From Rotaria sp. Silwood1 (taxonomy: Eukaryota > Rotifera > Eurotatoria > Philodinida > Philodinidae): a DNA stretch of 64,000 nt. Below are positions 12,922 to 25,367 of this stretch, piece by piece. Location of the stretch: contig CAJNOP010000656.1 of NCBI GenBank assembly GCA_905250075.1, positions 36,963 through 100,962 of the forward strand. The letters run 5' to 3'. Under the pieces are notes generated by a model. That model saw only the letters and a list, made by a program, of their open reading frames with translations, was not told the DNA's origin and made no database searches. The stretch's first letter is position 1. Each line of letters begins with the position of its first letter. A program made the position numbers and the translations under genes.

Positions 12922-15900
12922 TTAAAATACATTATTTGAAAGCCAGTCAATATCAAACGTAGTTATTTGTTGAATATGTTCGTTGTTTGTAATAAGATGA
13001 GCACATGTTTCATCAACATTATTTAATGCAAATGTTAATTCTAAATAAATATAAGAAAAATAAAATTTTCATTGAAAATAAAACTAAAGAATCTTAGGAA
13101 ATTTCTTTTTATATTTAAAATTTTATATAAATTTGAGATTAAATTAAAAGTAAATTATCAAAAACAAAAAAAATTAAATCGAAATTCAACATATTTCTAA
13201 ATGAAAAATTCGATAAATCTCTAAATTTAATCCTCCTAAGCTTAAAATCAAACTTGATGTATGGATTTGAATAACAACAAAATACTAAATTTTCTCAATA
13301 TTTCTTTTTATATATTAAATTTATAATTTATTACGTTGAATTCTATTTGAGAACAATAAACTTAATCTCAAAAAAACAATGATTTAATATGAATAGTTTA
13401 AGTTTCTAATTATTCACTATTTTTTTTCACTATTAAAATATTTTCAAGAATAACTTCCTTTACCATTAAATGTCCATAGATCATCATCATTTGTATGTGT
13501 TTCTGTAATTTCATTTAATTTATTGATAATTTTTTCAGGATTTTCTATTTGTAATAAACGAAGTAATTGAATAACTCTATAAATAGTATATATTTATTTA
13601 AAAAAAAAAAAAAACATTTTTATTTTCTTTCTTACTGATCGTGTGTAATTATTTCATCATGACTTATATCAAATATATCAAACCATTGTTGAATATTATC
13701 TATTGTATAATATCCATGATTAACAAATGGTAAAAAAATATCTCGAAATTCGTTCCAATTTATAAATGAATCTAAATAAATTAATTTTGATATAACAAAA
13801 AAAAAAAATTTAGTTTTCAAACTTGTATTTTGTTTTTTATTAATATATAATTCAATAAATGATTGTAAATCATTAATTGATATATTTATATTATTATTAA
13901 TAAATTCATTTATTATTTCCATTAATAAATTTTTATTATTACTATCCAATAATTTACTATTAGAATCAGCACCTATATTTTTAAATATTCTACCAAGTAC
14001 TACAAATCAAAAAAAAAATAACGAATTTTTTAATAATTAAAAAAAAATTCTTTTTTTTTCTTTTTACAAGATATTTCTGTGCTATATTTATCGTTAGTTT
14101 CAGTTGGAAATATTATAATTGGTATTTCTAATGATATAGGTTGATTCTCAATTGGAGTTTGATTAAACCATTGTTTATTTTCAGTTTCTTCTGATAAAAC
14201 ATGTTCATTAATATCATCTGTTTTTTTAATTGCTTCAATTAATTCTATAAAAATTAATATTAAAAAAAATAAAAATTTTATATTGTTTTTTTTTACCATC
14301 AACACTTAATTTTCCATCATGATCTGTATCATATTCATCGATAATATTTTGTGCAAGATTAATAGTATTATTAGCTTGAAGAATTTCAAGTAATTCTATA
14401 AAGGAAATTTTTATTTTTGTATTATTAATATAATAAATAATATTTTTTTTTTTTACCAGCTATTTCTTGTAATGATAAATGACCATCTCTAGTTGTATCA
14501 AATAAATCAAATAATTTTCGAATATGTCGTTCTGTATAACGACCAGTTATTATAGGAAAAAGAATATCACGAAATTCAATCCAATCAAGTGTTTTAGGAC
14601 GATCTTTCATAGAAAAAAATAAATATTAGTTTTGTTTTGTTTTTTTAATTTACTCTCTTGAGCAGCTGATTGTACAAGATATTTTCTAAGTAAACTATCG
14701 AATAATGTTCGTATAAGATGATCACGAAATTCCAAACGTTCAAGTAATTTATCTGGTAAATCATTATTGATTTCTACTAAATCTTCATTATTAGCTAATT
14801 CATGAAATACATAACGAAGATCTATACAAACAAAAAGAAGAAAAGTAATCAATCATTTAATAATTGATAAGAAACAAATGGAAATAGTATAGTCTTCACA
14901 TTTTAGTTAAATAAATATTAATAAAAAAAAAAGTGCTCAAGCATATCAACTCATTAGATAATCGATATGACAAACTTGAGTGTAGAAATACACACAAGGT
15001 GAGAATATTAACCTTCGTTTTGATATATTGACTATACACATCAATCTATTACTCCTACGCACTAATGTTTATATCTATCTCAACGATAGAGAGAAGAGGA
15101 AAGACAATCAAGTGTATCGGTTATAAAACGAAAAAAGTGTTACATACATAACAGAAACTCGAGAGGTGCTAGTTCACGTTTTTCTAAAACGTTGAATTGA
15201 GATAAGCTACACTTCTAGATCTGAATTCGATAAATTATTGAATAATCTCAGAAAAGAAAAATGTGTCTTCTTTCGATTTCAATGATGTCTTTTTTTTGTG
15301 CCGCCCACGGAAAAATTCTTCCGAAAAAAACCGTGGTAATCTGAGGTTAACCGCGGTTTTGTTCCACATTTTGAAAAACCGCAAAAGTCAGACCTTTTAT
15401 GCGGTTTTTGGAAACCGGCGAAAACCGCATAAAAGGTCTGACTTTCGCGGTTTATGAAACCGCAGTTTTTTCTTGAAAAATTTTTCCGTGGGCGATATAT
15501 ATACGAAATAGTATTGTAATAGAAAGCCTATTCTCGAATTGTGATCTACAATTTTGCACCTATGAAGAACTTCACTACATTTACTTCGATGAGAAAAACT
15601 AAGAAGTTTTGAATAAAATCGATTCGAAATATGAGACTTTCAAAAAATCCATGCTCTATATACTATCCATGAACAAAAAAAGGTCTACATCTTGAAAGTC
15701 TTATATTTCGATGAGATTTTGTTCAAAATTTGTAAATTGTTTTTAGAAAGGAAGTCTAGTTGAATTAATATCATTGAAATCTGAAGGTGGATAGCTGTAG
15801 AGATGCTCTCGTTAGTTGAAAAATAGCATTATATTAACCAGCAAGGAAATAGAACAATTAATTGATAAACGATATCAAATGAAAATATATTATAGGCAAT

Positions 15901-18900
15901 TCATAGAATTGCAGTTTCATATTTTTGTGTATCCGACTTCGAGTCTGAAAGGACCCTGCAGCTCCATAACAATGAGTACAAAAAGGCTATAGTTAATTTG
16001 AAAAGAGAAATATTAATATGTACTACTATCGGCGGCAGAATTCAAGGCAGTCGGATGTTTTTTGAATAACTTTTGATAGGAACAAGATAGAGACCTGCGG
16101 TTTTCAGCATTTGATAGCGAAGACCCAAGAGCAGATTTTCATAAGCAAAATCTTTGCTGAGAAAAAATTCGAAGATCGGTTTTTCAGCGGATCTTTGGAA
16201 AACCATGGTGGATTCCTGAAAACTGCCATAGGAGTATATTGATTTTTTTTTTACATATTCGGAATCAGCATCAAAAACTGAGTTGATTCATGTATGTTTC
16301 GAATCTTTCAGGAACTTTTTGTTTCGCCGAAAAATTCACCCCTGGTCCTCCTGAGGAAGAGATCAAAAAATAAAGTCAGTCAAAAAGTCACTTGGACAAC
16401 AGAAATCGAGTTCGGAGCTTCTAAAATGCTAGTAGAACATAAAATGGCAAATGAATAAACAATAAAAAAAGGAGTTTTGGCTGGCTTCATTTTTTGACCC
16501 ACCCTCATGGGGACCAGGGGTGAATTTTTCGACGAAAAAAAAAGTTCGTGAAAAGATTCGAAACATACGGGGTTCGACTAAGTTTTCGATGCTGATTCCG
16601 AATATGTAAAAAAATCAATAGACTGTTATAGCAGTTTTCAGAAATCCAGCATGGTTTTTTAGAAATTCTCTAAAAAACCGATCTTCGAATTTTTTCTCAG
16701 CAAAGATTTTGCTTATGAAAATATGCTTCTAGGTCTTGGCTACCCAATACTGAAAATCGCAGGTCTCTATCTTGTTCCTATCAAAAGTTATTCAAAAAAC
16801 ATCCGACTGCCTTGAATTCTGACGCCTATAGTAGTAGTAAATTTCATATGATTCAAATCAGATGGACACTCTCAACTGCTTACATCAATGTCTTTTAATG
16901 TTATAAAGTAATAAAAAAAAACAAAAACGTTCTAATTGAATATTCATGAATGCCTATTATTAACGAAGTTTAATTCGTTCTACTAACCTTGCATAATAAC
17001 TGCTAAACTTGGATCATCATCATCATCAGATATTATTTCAATTTTTTGAGAAATTGGTAAATCATCAACTTCTAAAATAAAAGAATGAAAGAGTTTTATA
17101 TAAAATTAAAATAAATAACAAGTAACAAATTTCATGACCTTGAATATCAGATAATGATGTATTTCTTGATAATTGCTTGTTTATATCTTGTGTTGGTAAA
17201 GGATTAAACTTATCTTCTTCATTATCATTTTTGTGATCATCATTAATTATTAATGAAGAAGTAAAATCAGTCGAATAATCATTTTGAGTTTGATCTGTAA
17301 GAGAAGAACTAATTTCTTCTTCTCTTTGTATTTCTTCTGATATATCATCTTGTTTTAATTCTAATTTATTATCGTTATCTGATAATATATTTAAATTTGT
17401 TGGTGAAGAACTTTGTTGACTTTCATCTTGTTTAATATCACTTAATGAAAATGATAATGATTGTGATTCATTTAATTTAGTATCTAGAGGAATTTCATAT
17501 TGCTCTATTTGTGATGATTCAATAAAATGTATTGATTGATCATATTCATGATGATCAATTTCATTAAATGATTTATTTAATTGATTTTCAACATTGGATT
17601 CATTTTCTGAAAGAAATTCATTTTAAAAAATTTTGTAAATCATAATTCTAAAGTTTTATTTTATTAAATATTAACTCAAAGATAAAAACTTATGTTTCGA
17701 AAGACGAAAAAGAAAATTTTCGAAAATTGAAAAATCATCAACTAACCTACTAATGTTGTTGTTTGATAATCATCAATAGTCATTGGTACAACATTTTCTT
17801 GAATATCAATATTTGTTGTAGGAACATTTTGTGAAGGAAATATCTGAATTTCTGATGATATTTCACGATCTTCTGAAACTGTTGAAGATGATTCATGCAG
17901 ATCAGAAACTAATTGTTGATATTCTGTTATTGGTGATGTAGTAGGTGAAGAAGGTCGTCTTTGAATATCAAATGGTATTATTGAAGCATCAGAAGAAGCA
18001 TGCCATAATGATAGATCAGTATCTAATTGTTGATATTCTACTATTGGTTGTGTATTAGGTAAAGGAGACAATCTTTCAATATCAGGTGGTATTACTGAAA
18101 TATGTGATAATAGTTGATGTTCATGAGAAAGTGTTGTATGTGGTTCATGTACATCAGAAGTTAATTGTTGATATTCGGAAGTTATTGGTGTCGTCGAAGC
18201 ATGTGATAATGGTTGATGTTCATGCGAAGATGTTGATAGTGGTTCATATATATCAGTAGTTAATTGTTGATATTCTGTTGTTACTGGGATAGTAGGTGAC
18301 GAAGGTGATCTTTGAATATCAGATGTAATTGTTGGAACTTCTGAAGAAATTTCTGATAATGATTGTGGTACTTCAGATATTGTTTGATGATCTTCTTCAA
18401 GTGTTGAAGTAGTTAAAGGTTTTGAAATTTCAAATAATGTTTGAGGTTCTTGTGGAGATACTAAAGGTAGCTGATGAACTTCGGATAAAACGGGAGTGGT
18501 TTCAATTGGCGATATTTCCTGATTTGTTGATGGAATTATTGGTAATGATCGAAGTTCAGTTGGTGTAACAGATAATTGTTGAACTGGAGAAAATACTGAT
18601 TGATCTTCTCGTATTACTGAAGGAATAGATGAAGTAAGAGATTTTCGTGTTTCGGAACTTATCGGTAAAGTATATGATGATGATTGTTGAGTTTCAAATG
18701 ATGGAATCAATTGATCTTCTGTAAGAACAGTTGTCGAAGATGAACTTGAAGATTTTTCAATATCTTGTGAAATAACATTGACATTTATTCTATCTTGTTC
18801 GTGTTCTTGATCAAATGATTCAATCACTTGTTGTTGTAAAATTTCTTGATTTACAAATTTTTCATCACTAGATGAAGGTTTTATTGATAAAATATTCTCA

Positions 18901-20816
18901 ATTTGAATATTTGTATCTTCACCTAGTGTATCATATTCTGATTGAGTTCTATTACGAGTTATTAAAACCTTCGGAAATGAAAATAAATTTAAATTTAAAT
19001 TAAAAATAAACTTTAATTATTACCTCCTCTTGTTGATCATTAAATTTACTTTGATTTATACTACTTGTTGTCAATAATGTTGTTTTATTATCTATATAAA
19101 CCAATATTTTTTTCAATTAAAAAAAAAAATAAAAATCAATAAATGTAGCTCAATTTATTTTACTAAATAACATTTATCATCTAGTATCGTTTCTTTTCAA
19201 TCTATGCCCTTCAAATTGAACAAATACAGAAGTCTCACATATGTCAGTGTCAAATTGCATTTCAATGCAAATAAATGTGTTTTATACATATATGCAATAT
19301 ACATACATAAAATGTGCAATAGATGAAATAAAAAAATTCGAAAAAAATGATTATTATAAATTTTTTTTTTTTAAAAGTCAACTATTTATTCAAATGATGA
19401 AAGTTAATTATGTTAAGTGCTTTTCTATATTTATTTAGGAATATTTCTGTTCTTACCTGTCATTAAATTATTATTGGATTGTAATGTTGTTGGTCTTCTT
19501 AAATGCGAAGTATTAATTGATGATTGTTTCTGTCGTTGTTGTCGTCTATGTTCACTTTCTAAAACTCCTCGATAGAGTGTTAATTCAAATTTTAAATTTC
19601 GATCATATTCTGTTAAATGATTTAATTTTTCTTTTAATGTTTGTAATTCAATTTTTGTATGTTGTATTTCATTATCTTTAGATATTAATTGTTGTATACG
19701 TTCATCATGTAATGAATGAAACTCGACTTCCTATGATAAAGTTTTTAATAAAAACTGAATAAAAAAAAAAGAATATAATTTAAACATACCATAGTAAGAA
19801 TTTGTTTTGATAATACTTGATTATGATTATTAAGTGTTTTTAAATCTTGTAAAACATGTGGATATTCTTCTTGAAGTCGTTCACGTTCTATTTGATTTGT
19901 ATGTTGATGAGATATTGTTGATTCAGCAGTTGTGAAATGTTCTTCAACTATTTGTAACATTTTTTTATATTCATTTTCAATTTGTTTTAATTGTGTTTTA
20001 TTAAGTTGTTCGAAATCTTCACGTATACAAGTTATAGATTCATCTAAACGTGATAATAAATATTCATTAGCTTCAGTTTCTGTTGCTAAAATTGTTTCAC
20101 GTTCTTCATCAAGAAAATCTTTTGCTGTTTGCATTAATTTAATTTCTTCTTTTAATGTTTGAATTTCAAACTAAATTAAAAATGTTAGAAAAAAAAAAGA
20201 ATATTTAAACCTTCTTTTTTTTTTTTGTTTTTTATTTTTCTTTTACTTCAGTTTTCGATCGTTCAACACATATCTGTTCGAGTTGTACTTGTAAATTATC
20301 AACTTTATTCATAGCTTGTTGATGAGTTTGTTTTTCATTTTCAACATACTTTAAACAATGTTGTAATTGTTCATTTAATTTAAGAAGTTCATTACGAACA
20401 GTACGTTCTTTTTTTTGTAAAAAATTTAAACATTTAATTTGTTCTTTTTCATTATTAGCAATAAAATTAATTCGTCGTTTAAATTCTTCACGTTCATTAA
20501 TAATACGTCTTGCACGTGATTTATATTTATAACGATCAATATGTATATCAGTTAATTGTTGACTTAATTGACGAAAATCATTTAATAAACGTTTTAAATA
20601 ATTTTCTAATGTTGAAATATAATTTGTACGTATTTGTTGAATATCTTCTTGTAAATGATAATTATCATTATCAATTGTTTTTATATTATCTAAATATGTT
20701 TGAAGATTTGTATTAAGATTATGAAATTCTTCACGTTGTAAATTATATGAAATACGAGATTGTTCAACTTGAGAAACAATATCATCAATTAATTGATCTT
20801 CGAATATATTAAACAT
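12922..20816 (-). CDS. Intermediate-filament rod protein with Ser/Thr/Pro-rich tail and two EF-hand pairs (15 exons, 1400 aa)
   Basis: Exons 5' to 3': 20816-20247, 20170-19790, 19730-19457, 19091-19024, 18968-17747, 17606-17139, 17071-16988, 14821-14654, 14603-14457, 14395-14297, 14244-14068, 13999-13823, 13771-13636, 13576-13464, 13040-12922. All phases match and the sum is 4203 bases. Residues about 30-380 form a coiled-coil rod. It starts with a coil-1A-like segment (LNTNLQTYLDNIKTID) and ends with FELTLYRGVLESEHRR, the equivalent of the filament consensus EIATYRKLLEGEE. The rod length fits invertebrate filaments and lamins. Residues about 430-840 are Ser/Thr/Pro-rich with four EYQQL repeats, followed by an acidic stretch. 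Residues about 1090-1165 carry two canonical EF-hand loops (DTTRDGHLSLQE, DTDHDGKLSVDE). A second, degenerate pair follows at about 1300-1365 (DISHDEIITHDQ). A cytoskeletal protein with calcium-binding capacity is inferred. The weakest step is the 2.2-kb intron 14822-16987, supported by GTTAGT/TATAG sites and matching phase. Confidence 0.85.
15302..15494. mobile_element. 193-bp fold-back MITE-like element
   Basis: The ends CGCCCACGGAAAAA (15302-15315) and TTTTTCCGTGGGCG (15481-15494) are perfect inverted repeats. Internal segments around GCAAAAGTCAGACCTTTTATG and its near-complement also pair, so almost the whole element folds into one hairpin. Its GC content is higher than the surroundings. 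It has no coding capacity (the ORF 15263-15457 is chance). I could not settle a target-site duplication. Confidence 0.8.
16021..16839. mobile_element. About 820-bp fold-back element with 328-bp inverted arms
   Basis: The left arm (16021-16348) and right arm (16511-16839) are imperfect reverse complements along their full length. Outer ends are TACTAC...AATTCAAGGCAGTCGGA versus its complement; inner ends are CGAAAAATTCACCCCTGGTCC (16329-16348 region) versus its complement. A spacer of about 160 bases separates them. No transposase reading frame is present, so it is a non-autonomous element. It lies in the large intron of the filament gene. Confidence 0.85.
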
Positions 20817-23800
20817 TTGTATAATAAATAATAACACAAAGAGAAAATTTAAAATCTATAATAAGAAGAATACAATGGTATATGCATAGAAAAATTACCA
20901 AAAAGCTATTTGGACTTTTTTTTTTTTTTCTTAGAAAAAAAGTCTATTGAAATTTAAGACTGTCGACTCTAGGTTGTGATTCTTCTTTTCTCTCTCTCTC
21001 TCTCGCTTTGCACTCTAGGGTAAATATGCAGAGAAAAAAAAAAGAAAAACGTCAAAGCTACCTGTATTTTTTTCCTTGATAGATGGACTCAAAAACAGGA
21101 CAATGAACTTATAGATAATTTTTTAACATATAGATTTTCTTACTGTCAAATATAATTGACACTGATCAAATGATTGATCTTGAGTATTAGTTTTTAACAA
21201 TCTATAGTAATAAAGCCTTTTATGTCAACTTAATTATACAAGTTTCAAGAACGAAGAGAAAAAAGAAAATATTGACTATAATGAATCGTTTGTCGCTTTA
21301 TAACCTACTTAGTATCGTTTGATGTAGTTATTAGAGAGAAAAAAAAAAAAGATCAAATGTTGTATATTATTTTATAAGCAAACGAATAAGATAAAAAAAT
21401 CAAAATGATATAATAGAAAATAAATCGGTATAATTAATTTTTATCGTATCTGGCTGCAAACAATAATATATATATATAAGATGATTATTAATATGCAAAT
21501 GAAAATAAAATTATTAAATTTCTATCATACAATTCTTTTGATATGGTAGAATTAACATAATATGTAACAATCAATATTTTTATAGTCTTCTATCTTACAG
21601 CTGAAATCTACTTGCTTTTCTTATGATGTACTCTTTTATATTATAAAAAAAAAAGAAGGAAGAAAACAAGGTCATTCTTTTTTTTTTTTGTTATTTTTTC
21701 TTCTTGTTCAATTCGTTGCGGTAGAATAAATAAAGACCATAATATTAGTAACAGCATCATAAAGCAGATTTTCAAATGGTAACACCCACGTATAATTCAT
21801 ATACATTACATGACATATAGACCATTATATACATATATAAGTAGGCCTAGTAGTATACGTCATCGTAACCGGTAATGATGTTGATCACAATAGAAATAGC
21901 CTTACATCAATAGGTAATATATCCTAAAGAAATATGCATTTTAGTTATCGTTCTCTTCATCACATTTAACCTATAGTTTACTGTTATGTCCACATTCATG
22001 CATACATGTATATGGAAGAGCATTCGTGATGTTTAATAAATTGAAAAGTCAAACACAACAAAATTGACATTTGAGACAAAATCAACTTTTTAAATAATAA
22101 AAAGTAATATATCGTATGTCATACTATCTTTATATTAAATTTTTAAATTGTTTAATAATAATCATATTTTCATTATGAAAAGTATGAAATATTTTGTTAT
22201 TCTATTTAATATCAATATGTTTTGATATTATAATACGATTTTTGTATTATATACGTGTACTGAAAATAAATATATATTATAAATTGGAATATAAATTTTC
22301 ATTCTTTTTGTTTTTCATCGAATGTAACATATTGCTACAAAAAAGAAATATCATATTGATTAGCGAGAGAATTATCGATTGTTGATTTCATATTGTAAAT
22401 AGTAGAGACATCCTTGAATCGTTGGATCATTTTTTTTAAGCATAAAAATTGAAACCTATGAAAGTTTTTTTTTTTTGAATATGTTATTAGTATTGATTTA
22501 CTTCTACATGCAATGATAAAGACTTATATCATACATGCATTCATATATGTATTTCTGATCAAAATAAATAGAATACATAATTTTTTCGATTAATTCTTTG
22601 CATTATTATTGTCTAGTCTTAAACTTATGCAACAGCTTAAACAGATTTTTTTTACTTTATGTATTGAAAAAGGTTTCAGTTATAAATGATGAGTTCATAT
22701 ACTCGAATTTCGTTGCCATGTTTGTTTTAATGATTTTTTTTGCTCTTTGATCATCCACTCGCAATATTTAGGTACTATTTTCTTATGACTTGAGATTTTG
22801 AGAGTCTTACTATTCTTAGGACAGATTATTGTACGACTGAAATTTAATATGAACATGGAATTCAGTTCAGCAAAACACCTTATCGCGACCTACTTTCCTC
22901 TTTGTAAAAGACGTCGGACCAATGTCGAGTTTCCGAGAGACAAGAATATCCCTATGTTATATAATCATTTGTTCTAATAAAACAGGAATAAATAGTACTT
23001 TTTTAATATTGTTTCAAAGAGAATGTAGGATGTTAGAGAAAAGATATGTGATCTCACGATTTTAAAAAAATAAATACAAAAAGAATAATGTTAATAAATA
23101 TGCACATGTGTTGATTAAATTGACAAAAAAAAACTGTTCTTGATAATTATAAATATGGTATTATTTATTATCATAGTACACAAAAATGAAAATCAATTAA
23201 TATAAAATAATAGTGAAATGTTTCGTACTCTTAACATAATATTGGTTCAATTTCTTTATGATTACTTCGAAACCATAAAAATCATATATACAATAATCTT
23301 CACAAGATTTTTTCAGTTTAAGAAAACAAGTGAGAATATGACAGTTAATAGTAGAGTTTTCTTTTTTTTCTCTTTCATCAATAACAATACATCAGACACA
23401 TTTGAATAATATATATGACATGACTATGATCACTACTATTGATACGTATTCATGCCTTGCAAAATAGCCTAGATATACAACAGATCGTAAGATACAAAAT
23501 AGTTGTTGAGGAATTGCTGGAAAATCAAATCTCTAGTTTTCTGATACCTAAAAATCGGAAGTATAAAATTTGCCCTTACTACGTGTAATGACTGAGCAAG
23601 GAATTCTCTATCAAATGAGATGTTTCCAAGCTCTCTATGACATTTCTTGACTAAGCCACATCAGATTCAAAGAAGGCCTCTAGCAACATATTTTTTGTCA
23701 GTTCGCTATTCTCTTAATAATCACCGACGTGATTAAACTACTGTAACAAAGACTAGATTGTAATAAACCAATCGATTCATACTATATGTGAGATAAAGGT

Positions 23801-25367
23801 TTAATTAAAGTTTCATTAGAATTCGAAATATGTTCCTTTCATTTACAAATAGCCTTCTTCGTTAACTATTCTTGATCAGTAGTATCTTCCACAAAGTATT
23901 CTATACTAATATATTTTTATTAACATAAACTATTGGTATTGGATTCAGATCAATATAATATCAAGAACACTTATTAAAAATCTTACATAGCGGATATTTT
24001 TGTCAGAAATGTAATAAAAAAAATGATATATTGTTTTCTTATTGAACAAGTATTTAGTGTTTTTAGTAATTATCAGTATAATTTGAATGTTTGAAATGAC
24101 TTCGGTAAAAAAATTTGGAATATTGAAATGCAAAAATTAATTTTTTTGTGTTGTTTTTTTGTCATCACTTATCAAGTGATTCACAAGTTGAACATGTTCA
24201 AATAAATTTTTGTCATTTTATAAGGCCAAATTTTAAAGGTTTCGAATTGCCTATTACAAATTGATGTATTCGCTTCTCTTTTTATTTCATTTTAATGCAT
24301 TATTTTGTTCTTGTTTAGACATGAGAGACTAGAATGATTTGGGTCATCAACAATTCTTTGTTATTCTCTTTTGGTTGAATGCGAACTAATTATTTAAAAA
24401 TCTTGAAGATCAATTTTTATTCATTGTAGAAAATTTTAAATAAAAAATGTTTTTAATTAATGATGCCATTGAATCATGTTATATTTTGAAATATTGATTT
24501 GCCAATCATGTATTTGGGTATTGGTGTAGTGCAAAGAGAATAAGTAGATGTACGTCCACATCTGCAATTCAAAATTTTTTACAAAATCTGAAAACTAACG
24601 AACGATGAAAATCAATGAAAACATTGTGGAATAGTGATGAATTGATGATCGACGAAAACAAGATGACAATGATCATTTCATCAATTATTGAGTTCATGAG
24701 AATTAATTACGTTTTCTTTTCGTTTTCGATCATCAATCTTCTAATGGATGGAGAAAAATAAAACTAGTGAAACATCATTGACTAACAGTTCATGTCTCAA
24801 CCATATGTAAGGGATGATTTTCTTGTATGAAATCATTCTATTGAAACAAACATCTCAGCATCAACATATTCTGTAAAAACTCTAATGACTTTTTTAGGAG
24901 GTGCAATATAGATTTATTATCATGAAATCTATATATTCATACGGTACCGTATCCTTATTTACACATGTGACGTTGATTATTATGAATATTATATTATAAA
25001 AAAATTATTCACAATGTTCTGAACTCGAATTTTAACATTATTTATTAATTCACGTAACGATTTATGTATTCCAATCTCAAATCGAATATGTTGCTATATT
25101 ATTTTTATATAGTAGGAGAACACAGTGATAAGACAGTTACTAACTCAGTTTAGTTTTTTTTTCTAATTGAGATGTAATAGATGTAAATAAGTTGAGAAAT
25201 CCTAGTAGCCAATGTGACTTCTCAAGTTATTTTTTTCGATAAGGTAGACTTATTATCTATTCCAGATGGAATAGCTTTTTTTTCTTTGTAGTAGTAGAGT
25301 GAGGTATCAACTTATATCACAGCAATCATAACGATCTTATTGAGAAAGCTAGAGAAAGCAAACACAT
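20817..25367. other. 4.5-kb intergenic region, no gene recognised
   Basis: AT-rich DNA between the start of the filament gene and the 3' end of the ADP-ribosyltransferase gene. Short ORFs (22194-22385, 23218-23409, 23945-24133) lack believable codon use or splice context. A TC tract lies at about 20990-21005. The filament promoter must lie at the left edge. Confidence 0.5.

Larger units (their letters stand above)
14822..16987 (-). other. 2.2-kb intron enlarged by fold-back elements
   Basis: Donor GTTAGT next to 16988 and acceptor TTTGTATAG next to 14821, both phase 1, so an Asp codon spans the junction. The other introns of this gene are mostly 50-80 bases. The excess is largely explained by two fold-back elements (15302-15494 and 16021-16839). 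I found no coding exon inside. Confidence 0.75.
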
